Of a DNA stretch of 64,000 bases, positions 19,108 to 28,078 are shown piece by piece. The position numbers and the translations under genes were made by a program. Under the pieces are notes generated by a model. It did not search any database. It saw only the letters and a list, made by a program, of their open reading frames with translations, and was not told the origin of the DNA. This stretch comes from Microcoleus sp. bin38.metabat.b11b12b14.051 (lineage in GTDB: Bacteria; Cyanobacteriota; Cyanobacteriia; Cyanobacteriales; Microcoleaceae): contig NZ_JAAFKD010000001.1 in assembly GCF_013299165.1 (NCBI RefSeq), positions 310,001 to 374,000 on the forward strand. The letters run 5' to 3'. Positions within the stretch are counted from its first letter, which is position 1. Each line of letters opens with the position of its first letter.

Positions 19108-22062
19108 CTACTGTATTCCTAAGTGTCGCCTTAACGCTTCTGGGACGTTAACGGCTTCGGCTAAACCTCGAACATTTTCCCAATTTGTATTTTCGTTCCA
19201 TTTGACATCGGCAAAACTTCCGCTGAGGTTTGCGCCGCTGAGGTCTGCGCTGCTGAGATATGCGCCTCTGAGGTCTGCGCCTCTGAGGTCTGCGCTGCTG
19301 AGGTCTGCGTGGCTGAGGTATGCGCCGCTTAGGTCTGCACTACTGAGGTCTGCACCGCTGAGGTATGCGTCGCTGAGGTATGCGTCGCTGAGGTATGCAC
19401 CGTTGAGGTTTGCACCGCTGAGGTTTGCACCACTGAGGTTTGCGCTGCTGAGGTCTGCACCGCTGAGGTCTGCATTGCAGCATGCATCGCTGAGGTTTGT
19501 GCGCCTAAGTTGTGCGTATCTGAGGGTTGCGTGGTTGAGGTTTGCATTGCTGAGGTTTGCACCACTGAGGTCTACCTCAAAGAAATCTGCGCCGATGAGA
19601 TTTGCGCCGAAAAGGTTTGCGTCGTTGAGAAATATCCCAACTGTTTGGACAAAGCCAAAAGTCCCAACACAACTGCTATAGCCGATGATACGCAACAAGC
19701 GAGTTGCATCGTCAAGCTTACCTTCAGCATTAGGTTTCCCACAAGGATAAAACACCATTTTGTCTTTCAATTCATCTCTCTCCTGACCGTAACGGTGCAA
19801 CTCCAACAGCAAAATCATCACATTCAAACCAGCGTAAATATCTATTTGTCGCTGCCCCAGTTCTTGAGTTTTCAATTGTCCTCGCAGCAGCCGCAGCTTC
19901 TTTTGAGGCAAACTTTCCGGCAGCATATCAATAAATTCCCCTTCGCACCACCGCAGATAAAAATCTTCCAGACGCTGGAATAACTGCACAGGCCGAAACT
20001 TACTTGATTCTCCTGCACTAGCCGGAGTTGTCAACAACCCCATCAAATATTCCACAATTTCTACCGTCAGCCCTCCATAACCCAACAAATCATAAATCTC
20101 CCATGCCATATCATCGTCTTTAGTATTAAATCCTCTTCCTTTCTTTCCGGGTTCCGTCCACTCTTCCAAACTTTCTTTCAATCGTTCCGCACACAAAAAT
20201 TCACCAAAACTCTTGTGTACAAACTCCACAGAACCTTCTTTGCTACCTTGCTGAAGATAAAAAACCGCCAAAGCATTTCTCAGGGGATTATCGCCAATCC
20301 GTTTTTGTGCGTCTTCAAGTAAGGATTTAACCGATTCATCTGCTTTCAATCGTTCCTCAATCATCGCGAAGGGAGCACATTCTCCCCCCGACTGCACCAC
20401 GCACAACCCTGCTTCTGTCAGGATGCGTCGCAAATCCTCTGTTTCCAATTCTGTCAAATCACGATTGAGCAATTTAGACCGCTGTTCTGTTAGTACCCAA
20501 TTCACAGCTTGGTTATAAATCAATATTTTTGCTTGAGTGCTGTTAGTTCCTTGAAAATCCTCAACTTTTAACTTTTCATCCCGGTGCATCGCTGCTAACA
20601 GATAAAGCAATAGCGGTTCTCGCGCTAAGTCTGATTTCACCTGTTCTGGACAGCGTTTGTGTTGCAAAAACTGCTTCAAAACTGAGGTTTTTTCAGCACC
20701 AAATTGGGCAGCCCAATTCCTTAGCCACTGCTGCTGTAGTTCGTCATCCATCACCTGAATTTCGACTCGCTCCAGATTGTCCGGCATTTGCCTTTCAATT
20801 CCTTGCAAAGCTAAAGTTCTGCCAGTAATCAAAACTCGGTGTCTCATTTCCAAATTTTTCTGACAATCCCGCTGAAATTGCCCTACTTGTTTGAGGAATT
20901 GCTCTAAACCGCCACAGCTTCTCCCCTCCATCAACAACTCGTCAAAGCCATCCAATAAAAACAAATATCGCGTATTTCGATCCGTCAACCAGTCGTCATC
21001 GCTAGCAAAACCCGCATTAACTGCCTCTTTGAGCGTTTCTCGAAAACTCTTCTGCAATGTGGGTATATCTCGCAATCGGATTAACACGGGCGTCCAAACA
21101 GGATGCAAATGTTGTCGTACCCTGTCAGCAAACATCCGACAAAAAACGCTTTTGCCACGTCCTGGCCCAGCTTCGACAAACATTACTTTATCTTGTTTAT
21201 TTTCATCTGCCAGTAAGTTTTCTGCCCAAGTTTCTAAATCAAATGCTTCGGCATCTCGATCGACTTTGCCATTTTTATCAATTGGTTTTGCCTTCAGCGG
21301 TACGTAGATATCTTGAAACGTAAAATCTTCTGCAAATACTTTTTCTTTCGGTTTTGAGGCGATTTGTTCTTCCAAGTAGTCATCAATGCTTTGATATTTT
21401 TCCTGTGCTTGCTGCCACTCGCGAAAAGAAGGCTGTCCGAGATGTTTGATTGCATCGCCGGAAACTGCCCAGACTTCGATGAAATAGCGGTGAGTATTAG
21501 CAGCTACTCTTTCTGTCAGAATTTTAGCTTCATCGGTTTCTAGTCCGGCTTCTTGCAGCCGTTCTAATAGCACTTGGTTAAATTCCTTCGCCAACAGCGA
21601 ATCGCGGAAGCAAAGCACAGTTTTTTTAGCTTCACTATCGCTAAGTTCAAAATCCTCTATTTTTTTAATTAATTGCTTAATTTGCTCGGAAGCCGGAGTT
21701 TGCCCGATGCGATTTAACAGAATATTGTTTTCGTTAAGAAGATTATTAAAACTTTCCAGATAAGCCGCCTGACTGGCGAGGAAAATGCACTCAGCTAAAG
21801 TCGGCTGCTGTTGAGTTTTTTCGATATAAACCGCCAGTAGTTTCGCCGCAATCCCGACAAATGGCAATCCAGTTCCCACAACTTGAGCTAAGGGAGAGTT
21901 CAAAACCTCTAGCAACAAGTTGCTATTGTCTAGCCCTTGTTCTTTGAACATTTTTGCTAATTCTGCGGCTGCTTTCCCAGCTTCTCCGATTCCCTCGGCT
22001 GCTTCGGTAGAATATAGTTCTTTGATATCAGTCGTTAATAATTTCCATATGCGATTTGCCAT
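19108..22062 (-). CDS. NACHT NTPase with pentapeptide-repeat C-terminus
   Basis: A STAND-type protein of 984 residues. The N-terminal 240 residues are helical with one hydrophobic stretch (about 55-80) and match no effector I recognise. The NACHT module follows: Walker A GPGRGKS (about 299-305) and Walker B/sensor LFLLDGFDEL (about 367-376). After helical winged regions (to about 800), the C-terminus is a pentapeptide-repeat beta-helix of about 27 A(D/N)LxX units (about 813-949), then a short tail. NACHT proteins in bacteria act as regulated oligomerising switches, and many protect against phage. The pentapeptide helix would replace the usual TPR/WD40 sensor. No partner gene is adjacent. Role as defence is an inference. 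Confidence 0.85.
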   Translation of the reverse strand: MANRIWKLLTTDIKELYSTEAAEGIGEAGKAAAELAKMFKEQGLDNSNLLLEVLNSPLAQVVGTGLPFVGIAAKLLAVYIEKTQQQPTLAECIFLASQAAYLESFNNLLNENNILLNRIGQTPASEQIKQLIKKIEDFELSDSEAKKTVLCFRDSLLAKEFNQVLLERLQEAGLETDEAKILTERVAANTHRYFIEVWAVSGDAIKHLGQPSFREWQQAQEKYQSIDDYLEEQIASKPKEKVFAEDFTFQDIYVPLKAKPIDKNGKVDRDAEAFDLETWAENLLADENKQDKVMFVEAGPGRGKSVFCRMFADRVRQHLHPVWTPVLIRLRDIPTLQKSFRETLKEAVNAGFASDDDWLTDRNTRYLFLLDGFDELLMEGRSCGGLEQFLKQVGQFQRDCQKNLEMRHRVLITGRTLALQGIERQMPDNLERVEIQVMDDELQQQWLRNWAAQFGAEKTSVLKQFLQHKRCPEQVKSDLAREPLLLYLLAAMHRDEKLKVEDFQGTNSTQAKILIYNQAVNWVLTEQRSKLLNRDLTELETEDLRRILTEAGLCVVQSGGECAPFAMIEERLKADESVKSLLEDAQKRIGDNPLRNALAVFYLQQGSKEGSVEFVHKSFGEFLCAERLKESLEEWTEPGKKGRGFNTKDDDMAWEIYDLLGYGGLTVEIVEYLMGLLTTPASAGESSKFRPVQLFQRLEDFYLRWCEGEFIDMLPESLPQKKLRLLRGQLKTQELGQRQIDIYAGLNVMILLLELHRYGQERDELKDKMVFYPCGKPNAEGKLDDATRLLRIIGYSSCVGTFGFVQTVGIFLNDANLFGANLIGADFFEVDLSGANLSNANLNHATLRYAQLRRTNLSDACCNADLSGADLSSANLSGANLSGANLNGAYLSDAYLSDAYLSGADLSSADLSGAYLSHADLSSADLRGADLRGAYLSSADLSGANLSGSFADVKWNENTNWENVRGLAEAVNVPEALRRHLGIQ
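19216..19626 (-). repeat. 15-bp-period coding repeat (pentapeptide units)
   Basis: About 27 tandem 15-bp units (consensus on the plus strand GAGGTNTGCGCCGCT-like) encode the pentapeptide helix. Some blocks, such as the repeated LSDAY and LSSADL units, are almost identical, which suggests recent unit copying. Confidence 0.85.
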
Positions 22063-22161
22063 TTTTACCTGCTGTGGGTGGGAAGAGAGTATTTCATGAA
22101 TCTACATTCAACATTCTAAGCATTCCATAAAAAATAAAATATGACTTACGCACGGGGACTC

Positions 22162-22316
22162 AGAAACCGGGTTTTTTCCGAGATTTTTTGTTACAGCCGA
22201 CAAAACCCGCAAAAACCCGGTTTCTTTGGTTTTGATGCGTAAGTCCTAAATCAGAAACCGGGTTTTTTCCGAGATTTTTTGTTACAGGCGACAAAACCCG
22301 CAAAAACCCGGTTTCT
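22162..22316. repeat. AGAAACCGGGTTTTTT palindromic element, two tandem copies
   Basis: Copies at 22162-22226 and 22252-22316 have a 90-bp period and are almost identical. Arms AGAAACCGGGTTTTTTCC and GCAAAAACCCGGTTTCT flank a 30-base loop. Confidence 0.88.
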
Positions 22317-22367
22317 TTGGTTTTGATGCGTAATTCCTAAATCAGAAAATATCCTGCACGCGATCGC

Positions 22368-22396
22368 TTGACAAAAATCCCCAAATCAGCGATAGT
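22368..22396 (+). promoter_or_regulatory. Probable rplU-rpmA promoter
   Basis: TTGACA (22368-22373), 17 bases, then GATAGT (22391-22396). The -35 is perfect and the -10 matches four of six. It lies 141 bp before the rplU start. Confidence 0.55.
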
Positions 22397-22536
22397 TGTA
22401 GATTGTCTGTCTAAATCCGGCTCGGATCAGGTTAAGACATTCCAAAAGCTGCAAAACAGTCCACAGTCAAAAGTCCACAACGACCAATGACTCATGACTA
22501 ACCAGCTACCTGTACGGCAATCTCAACAACCATCCC

Positions 22537-22929
22537 ATGACTTACGCAATCATTGAAACTGGCGGCAAACAATTTCGGGTAGAACCAGGCCGCTTCTACG
22601 ATATCGAACTGCTTCACGTGGAAGCTGAATCAAAAGTCACGATCGACAAAGTATTTCTGATCCAGCACGAAGATGATGTTCACATCGGTCAGCCTCTCGT
22701 AGAAAATGCCACTGTAGAAGGTACTGTACTCCGGCATTTCCGGGGCCGCAAAGTCCTTGTCTACAAGATGAAGCCGAAAAAGAAAACTCGGAAGAAAAAA
22801 GGCCACCGTCAAGAAACAACTCGGTTTATGATTGACTCTATTACAGTCAATGGTGTTGTTTTGGCAGCGAGAGATTTGACTCAACCAGTTGTTGAAACTC
22901 CCCAATCCGGCGAATCTGAGTCAGAATAA
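22537..22929 (+). CDS. rplU: 50S ribosomal protein L21
   Basis: Large-subunit ribosomal protein bound to 23S rRNA, 130 residues. It starts MTYAIIETGGKQFRVEPG and has the basic RGRKVLVYKMKPKKKTRKKKGHRQ core with the L21 signature ending RQETTRFMIDSI. A C-terminal extension of about 25 residues (QPVVETPQSGESESE) is acidic, as in other cyanobacteria. rpmA follows 28 bp downstream, the normal L21-L27 operon. Confidence 0.98.
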   Translation: MTYAIIETGGKQFRVEPGRFYDIELLHVEAESKVTIDKVFLIQHEDDVHIGQPLVENATVEGTVLRHFRGRKVLVYKMKPKKKTRKKKGHRQETTRFMIDSITVNGVVLAARDLTQPVVETPQSGESESE

Positions 22930-22957
22930 ACAATAGTAAATACACTTTGAGGATACT

Positions 22958-23242
22958 ATGGCCCACAAGAAAGGTACAGGTAGTACGCGCAACGGTCGCG
23001 ATTCTAATTCCCAGCGTTTGGGTGTCAAAAAGTATGGCGGTCAAGTTGTTAAGGCTGGCAACATTTTGATTCGCCAACGCGGCACTAAGGTTCATCCTGG
23101 TAATAATGTTGGTATCGGTAGAGATGATACTTTGTTTGCTTTGGTTGATGGTGTTGTGACTTTTGAAAGAAAGGGCAAAACTCGCAAGAAAGTTAGCATT
23201 TATCCTGTGGTTGCACCTGTGGCTGAAGCTGTCGCAGTTTAA
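22958..23242 (+). CDS. rpmA: 50S ribosomal protein L27
   Basis: A 94-residue ribosomal protein whose N-terminus reaches the peptidyl-transferase centre. It starts [20 protein letters not shown] and contains the L27 signature [19 protein letters not shown]. The N-terminus is the unprocessed form, with no Firmicutes-type leader. It is second in the rplU-rpmA operon and is followed by a stem-loop. Confidence 0.98.
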   Translation: MAHKKGTGSTRNGRDSNSQRLGVKKYGGQVVKAGNILIRQRGTKVHPGNNVGIGRDDTLFALVDGVVTFERKGKTRKKVSIYPVVAPVAEAVAV

Positions 23243-23330
23243 TTTTGGATAGTTTCTTCGTTCCTCGGCTCTGCTTGGGAACGCACGTCTAGAGGCCTTG
23301 CTTCCTGATTTTCTATCTCAATATACGAAT

Positions 23331-23369
23331 ATCCCTGACTTCTTTAAGAAGTCGGGGATGTTGTGTTTG
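23331..23369 (+). terminator. Stem-loop after rpmA
   Basis: ATCCCTGACTTCTT and AAGAAGTCGGGGAT form a 14-bp stem with one mismatch, followed by GTTGTGTTT. The T-tract is imperfect. The same GACTTCTT..AAGAAGTC palindrome is also a dispersed repeat in cyanobacteria, so this call is moderate. Confidence 0.5.
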
Positions 23370-23496
23370 GTAGACAAGTTTTGTGAGAAATTCGGAATGA
23401 TTTAACCGCAGAGGCCACAGAGAACACAGAGGAAGAGAAGAGAGAGATGTATAATTTGGATACTAAGGGATTTTTTATGATTCGCTCGCTTTGTGG

Positions 23497-23712
23497 CTAG
23501 CCTCCTCCGACAATTGTCACGATTTCTAAGATGTCGCCTTCTTGCATCTGCGTGGTTTCCCAAAATTGTTTGTGCAGAATTTCGCCGTTGTACTCTACAG
23601 CCAGCAATCGCGGATTTAAACCTAATTGTTTTAATAATTCTGGTAGAGGTGTTTCGATCGCACAATTGCGATTTTCTCCGTTAATTTGCAAGGCGATTTG
23701 ATTTGTCATCAT
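23497..23712 (-). CDS. thiS: Sulfur carrier protein ThiS
   Basis: A ubiquitin-fold sulfur carrier for the thiazole ring of thiamine, 71 residues. The C-terminal GGG tail (IVTIVGGG) is the thiocarboxylation site; the normal end is GG. IALQINGE opens the beta-grasp fold. Two ATG codons are adjacent (23712 and 23709) and either could be used. It lies 146 bp downstream of thiE on the same strand, consistent with a thiE-thiS unit. The spacer contains a GCGGTTGAAACCGC repeat. Confidence 0.93.
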   Translation of the reverse strand: MMTNQIALQINGENRNCAIETPLPELLKQLGLNPRLLAVEYNGEILHKQFWETTQMQEGDILEIVTIVGGG

Positions 23713-23760
23713 TCAAATATCATCAGCGGGTTGGGTAACAAAATTATATTTCAATAAGAA

Positions 23761-23835
23761 GACTCGGCGGTTGAAACCGCGTCTACATAAACAAAACCCG
23801 CCTCCGCGGGTTGAAGATAAGACGGTTGAAATTAC
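23761..23835. repeat. GCGGTTGAAACCGC element, partial copy in thiE-thiS spacer
   Basis: GGCGGTTGAAACCGCGTCTA, then AACCCGCCTCCGCGGGTTGAAG. The right outer arm is reduced to ACGGTTGAAATT, so this looks like a truncated member of the family at 27053-27393. Confidence 0.8.
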
Positions 23836-23858
23836 CTTATTTTCGATCGCCAATTAAC

Positions 23859-24941
23859 CTAGGTTTTCGCCTGCAAAGCTTTCTGAGCTTTTAGATTCTG
23901 CATCCTAATCAACTGCGAGATGAAGAATTGCGTGACTAAAGTAGGTTGTTCTGCTTCCATAATAGCCCGCACTGTCGCAACTCTTTGGGCTCCGGCATTC
24001 AATACTTGATCGAGGTTGTTGATATCAATTCCGCCGATCGCAAACCAAGGAACCGGAGACTTATTAGCAGCATACCGCACGTAGTCCAAACCTGCGGCCT
24101 GTTTGTTCGCCTTTGTCGGAGTTTCGTAAACCGGCCCAACTCCAATATAATCGGCTCCTGCATCAATCGCTCGCTGCATTTCCTGAGCATTCGTCGTCGA
24201 ACTACCGATGATGCGTCCGGGCCCCAGCAACTTGCGCGCTTCCGCCACAGGCAAATCTTGCTGTCCTAAGTGTACGCCGTCCGCATCCGCTGCGATCGCC
24301 AAATCTACGCGATCGTTCACAATCAGCAAAGCATCGTAGCGGTGACAAAGTTCGCACAGTTTCCGCACATTTGCTAACTTTACGCCATCGTCCGAGGTTT
24401 TGTCGCGGTACTGCACTAAAGTCAGTCCGCCTTGCAAAGCAGCTTCTACAACTGCTAACAAGTTGTCTATGGGCGAAGTTACGAGGTATAACTGCGATCG
24501 AAGTAACTGCTGGTAGCGTCGATAAGCCAACAAATCGCTTTCGAGAGTATACACCCGATAGCGCATCTGCTTAAAAGCTTTGCCCATATTTGGATCGTAA
24601 ACTTTGCCGTACTCTTCCAGTACCCGCAGAGCTTCTTCCACCCGACAAAAATTCGCCGTCAGTAGCTGCTGGATGCTCGAACGCTGTTCTTCCTGCGGGT
24701 GAGTCAACTCCGTCCCCGGATCGGCAGGCGTATCCCTAGCGCTGCGTAATTCTGCGGTGTGCCAAAAAGCCAATTCCTGACGCAGTTGCTTGCACTCGCC
24801 AGCTAAATCGGCGCTGTTGAGACCAAACCTGCACCATTCTTCAATAATTCTCAACCCTTCGCGCGATCGATCTAGATTTGCATCTAAAATCCGGCAGAGG
24901 GCTGGCTGTGCCGGTAAAGTTCTGGTTTGTTTCTCGGTCAT
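23859..24941 (-). CDS. thiE: Thiamine-phosphate synthase with N-terminal ThiD2 domain
   Basis: A 360-residue fusion. The N-terminal ThiD2 domain (about 13-145; RILDANLDRSREGLRIIEEW, then FCRVEEALRVLEEYGK) occurs in cyanobacteria and has been linked to the pyrimidine branch. The C-terminal TIM-barrel ThiE (about 150-345) joins the pyrimidine and thiazole phosphates to make thiamine phosphate. Its landmarks are LVQYRDK, LIVNDRVDLA, GVHLGQQDLP, IIGSST and GADYIGVGPVYETPTK, ending WFAIGGI. All expected residues are present. thiS lies downstream on the same strand. No clear TPP riboswitch was found upstream. Confidence 0.96.
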   Translation of the reverse strand: MTEKQTRTLPAQPALCRILDANLDRSREGLRIIEEWCRFGLNSADLAGECKQLRQELAFWHTAELRSARDTPADPGTELTHPQEEQRSSIQQLLTANFCRVEEALRVLEEYGKVYDPNMGKAFKQMRYRVYTLESDLLAYRRYQQLLRSQLYLVTSPIDNLLAVVEAALQGGLTLVQYRDKTSDDGVKLANVRKLCELCHRYDALLIVNDRVDLAIAADADGVHLGQQDLPVAEARKLLGPGRIIGSSTTNAQEMQRAIDAGADYIGVGPVYETPTKANKQAAGLDYVRYAANKSPVPWFAIGGIDINNLDQVLNAGAQRVATVRAIMEAEQPTLVTQFFISQLIRMQNLKAQKALQAKT

Positions 24942-25161
24942 TCAGAACCACCTTGATTAAACTAAGTCCTAGCAGTCTACCCGCTACATTCTCCCACGCC
25001 GTCAAGATTGTGGTGAAGGCGATCGACCTAATTTTGCCATCAACGGATCTAAATTTGACAAATTTTTAAGTTTTATGGCATTTCAAAAAAACAAAGCATA
25101 ATAGATCAAACTCGATCGTAGTGGAATCGTTAAGCTGCATACCACACTTCGGAGGAGAGCC

Positions 25162-27042
25162 GTGAGGTTAGCAGGACAAAACAAAACATTAATAGCAGAA
25201 AACCCCAGTAGGTGGGTGAGATTAAACTGCGATCGCACAAACCCGACACGAAACACGGGATGCGAAATTTGGTTCAAAGATAAATTGTGTTTTTTTATGA
25301 TCCTAAATTCAAAACAGAGCAAGTGTCAAAAAAGTCGTAGCTTGCGGGGCGGAACGCCATCGCCAAACAAGAGTTTAATTTCTTGTTTACTGCTCGTGTT
25401 TGCCAGCACGGCTTTTTACAATCCTCAAGCCTCGGCGATCGCTGGCGAGACCGGCTCCGTACAGCTACTTTCCCAAGCGCCAGACAGCGACATTAACATA
25501 CTCTACGTGAGTTCTAGCGGCGGTAGCGACACGGGAGGTAATGGGAGCGATGTAGCTCCGTTCAAAACCCTCACTTACGCCCTCAGCGTCGCCCCGCCGA
25601 AAACCGCGATTTTACTAGCGCCCGGTACTTACAGCGCTCAAAGCGGCGAAAAATTTCCGTTAATGCTCAGGCCCAGCGTAACTGTGCAAGGAAATCCCAA
25701 CACTCGCGGGCAAAATATTGTCATCAAAGGCGGAGGAGAGTTTATCAGCCCGACTTCGGCGGGTCAAAATATCGCAATTTTAGGCGCAGACGGGGCTGGA
25801 CTCAGCGGGGTGACGGTGACAAATACCAACTATCGCGGTTACGCTTTGTGGATCGAATCGAGTTCTCCGACAATTGTTAATAATACTTTTTCGGGGAGCA
25901 CTCACGACGGCATTTCGGTAGTTGGGACTGGAAGGCCGACGATTGGCGGGAATTTTTTCTCGAAAAATGGAGCTAACGGGATTACGATTTTTGGCACTTC
26001 CCGCCCGGAAGTTCGAGATAATGTGTTTGAAGACACGGGCTTTGGGGTGAATATCGCACAGAATGCTTCGCCTTTGTTAATCGGTAACAAAATTACTCGG
26101 AATAAGGACGGCGTGGTGGTGCAAGCGGAAGCAAGACCGGTGCTGCGTAACAATTATATCGAAAGCAACCGCCGCGATGGAATTGTGGCGATATCCAAAG
26201 CTCTACCGGATTTGGGAACTTCGGCGGAACCGGGTGGCAATGTAATTCGCAATAACGGTCAATACGATATTAATAATGCGGCAAAAGGTCAAGTGATACC
26301 TGCTTACGGCAATCAATTGCTGAGCAATCGGACAACGGGCTCGGTTGATATGGCTGGAACTTTTAGCCCGCCTTCGCCCATTGCGCGCACGGCTTTGCAG
26401 CTAAATGTCGATCGACCTTCGAGTATCGGCGGCCCAGAAACATCTCTCCCTGCTTACACTCCGGGGCGGCTAACTCCCAGGGTTGAAAGAGCGCCAATTG
26501 CGCCACCAGCAACCGTTTCGAGGCGACCTGCACCCGCCAGCACTCAGTTACGGCCTCTGCTTCCTCCCAGAAATACCACTGCACCTCAAGGGACTGGGGG
26601 AATTGCTATACCTGTACCCGATCCAGATGCTAGATCCGTCAGGGAAAGTTCGGCACAGCAACCAATGATTCCTCCGAATTTTGATAGTTCTAGTGGGGTT
26701 TCTTCCGAGGGTAAATTGCCTGTTCCTGGCCGTAACATTCCTCTGGGAAGGGGAGGCTTCGTACCTTCTGGTTTAGGCGGGAATTCTGTGCCAGATTCGG
26801 AGAATTCGCCGTTAGTCGATCGAGCTTCTGCTTTAGGTTTCCGCTATCGAGTTGTGGTGGATGCCGAGAGTTCGGGCGATCGACAAAAAATGCTATCCTT
26901 GGTTCCCGATGCTTTTCGGACTTTTAGCAATGGGCGATCTGTGATCCAAGCCGGTGCTTTTCGCGATCGTGAACAAGCTGAGGAATTGCTACAAATTCTC
27001 ACCGCTAATGGTTTGAATGCTCGGATTGAAGATATCAAATGA
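25162..27042 (+). CDS. DUF1565 beta-helix protein with SPOR domain
   Basis: Exported envelope protein of up to 626 residues. After a hydrophobic signal segment (LISCLLLVFASTAF, about 70-90), a DUF1565-type parallel beta-helix starts at YVSSSGGSDTGGNGS and runs to about residue 390, with N.I..N repeats such as PTIVNNTFSGS, PTIGGNFFSKN and PEVRDNVFEDT. A Pro-rich linker follows, then a C-terminal SPOR fold (about 560-626; VIQAGAFRDREQAEELLQIL) that would bind denuded peptidoglycan. The GTG at 25162 has a strong GGAGGA 5 bases upstream. The ATG at 25297 would give a more ordinary signal peptide but has no ribosome site, so I kept the GTG. The last 50 bp of the gene is duplicated about 199 bp downstream. 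Confidence 0.88.
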   Translation: MRLAGQNKTLIAENPSRWVRLNCDRTNPTRNTGCEIWFKDKLCFFMILNSKQSKCQKSRSLRGGTPSPNKSLISCLLLVFASTAFYNPQASAIAGETGSVQLLSQAPDSDINILYVSSSGGSDTGGNGSDVAPFKTLTYALSVAPPKTAILLAPGTYSAQSGEKFPLMLRPSVTVQGNPNTRGQNIVIKGGGEFISPTSAGQNIAILGADGAGLSGVTVTNTNYRGYALWIESSSPTIVNNTFSGSTHDGISVVGTGRPTIGGNFFSKNGANGITIFGTSRPEVRDNVFEDTGFGVNIAQNASPLLIGNKITRNKDGVVVQAEARPVLRNNYIESNRRDGIVAISKALPDLGTSAEPGGNVIRNNGQYDINNAAKGQVIPAYGNQLLSNRTTGSVDMAGTFSPPSPIARTALQLNVDRPSSIGGPETSLPAYTPGRLTPRVERAPIAPPATVSRRPAPASTQLRPLLPPRNTTAPQGTGGIAIPVPDPDARSVRESSAQQPMIPPNFDSSSGVSSEGKLPVPGRNIPLGRGGFVPSGLGGNSVPDSENSPLVDRASALGFRYRVVVDAESSGDRQKMLSLVPDAFRTFSNGRSVIQAGAFRDREQAEELLQILTANGLNARIEDIK

Positions 27043-27052
27043 ATATAGATCA

Positions 27053-27393
27053 CACGGCGGTTGAAACCGCGTCTACACAAACGAATTCCGCCTCCGCGGA
27101 ATGAAGAAAATAACGCGGTTTCAACCGCCCGGTCTTCAACCCGCGGAGGCGCGTGAGTGTCTGTGTCGGCGCGGTTTCAACCGCTGGTCTACATCTACAA
27201 ATTCTCAGCACTAATGGTGTGAATGCTCGGATTGAAGATATCAAATGAATATAGATCACACGGCGGTTGAAACCGCGTCTACACAAACGAATTCCGCCTC
27301 CGCGGAATGAAGAGAATAACGTAATTTTAACGGCCCGGTCTTCAACCCGCGGAGGCGGGTTTTGTCTGTGTAGGCGCGGTTTCAACCGCCGTC
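27053..27393. repeat. GCGGTTGAAACCGCG element, two copies plus duplicated gene end
   Basis: Copy 1 (about 27053-27182) and copy 2 (about 27260-27393) each have arms CGGCGGTTGAAACCGCGTCT and its complement, with inner arms CCGCCTCCGCGG and CCGCGGAGGCGG. Between them (27189-27259) lies a copy of the last 17 codons of the preceding gene, including its stop. Confidence 0.88.
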
Positions 27394-28078
27394 TTCTCTT
27401 GAACTCTACTGACTACATCAAAAATTTTAGGGCCCAGCATTATCGGAATGCCAGACCCTAAAACATTTGTGAGTTAAGTTGATTCAAGTGGGTTTTTAGC
27501 TCTGCTGAAATTCAGCAAACAACTACTACTAAGGTGGACTTTTTGGCAACTGCTTTGCGAGCGAACTAGCTATTAGCGGAGCCTATTCAGACTTCTGTGT
27601 TTGATTGTGCGATCGCAATTCTAACTTGATAACTTTCGATTTCTCAAATCGCCTCAAGCTACTTCACAAATCCCGAGCGCAATGTCAACCTTCTCTTTGC
27701 TAATAAACTATCACGATTCAGGCGTTGCCTGCGAACTAGAGCCGAGCGGGACAAATACTCTAATTCAAAAATTTTTATCCAAGTTTTTTGTGCTACTTGG
27801 TTTCTGCCCCTCATGTATTTAAACTAACACCAAGTCCGCACATAACAATACTTTGTTTACCAAACTTGACACTTTTTGACGCACCGAAATACTTCAAAAA
27901 CTTATTATTCACAATTTGTAAAGTCCGTAGGTCATAGAATGTGCAGTTTGCCAATAAAATCTCGACTAGGGCAATAGCAGAAACCGGGTTTTTACCAAAA
28001 TACGGCGTTACATCGAGAGTTTTCCGCAAAAACCCGGTTTCTTGAGTCTTAGTGCGTCCAAGAATGTAGACCTTGCTG
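27394..28078. other. Intergenic region, no gene seen
   Basis: About 680 bp that holds only one AGAAACCGGGTTTTT element near its end. No protein family or RNA was recognised. Confidence 0.5.
27979..28042. repeat. AGAAACCGGGTTTTT palindromic element, single copy
   Basis: Arms AGAAACCGGGTTTTTACC and GCAAAAACCCGGTTTCT with a different loop from the 22162 copies. Confidence 0.85.

Noticed and set aside
19061..19681. Plus-strand open frame with a leucine/arginine/serine/proline repeat opposite the NACHT gene
   Set aside because: It is the antisense shadow of the pentapeptide-repeat coding DNA; the repeat keeps several frames open.
22395..22450. TPP riboswitch-like AACCTGATCC sequence on the minus strand near 22420
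   Set aside because: The required CTGAGA partner and P2/P3 stems are missing, and no thiamine gene lies downstream on that strand.
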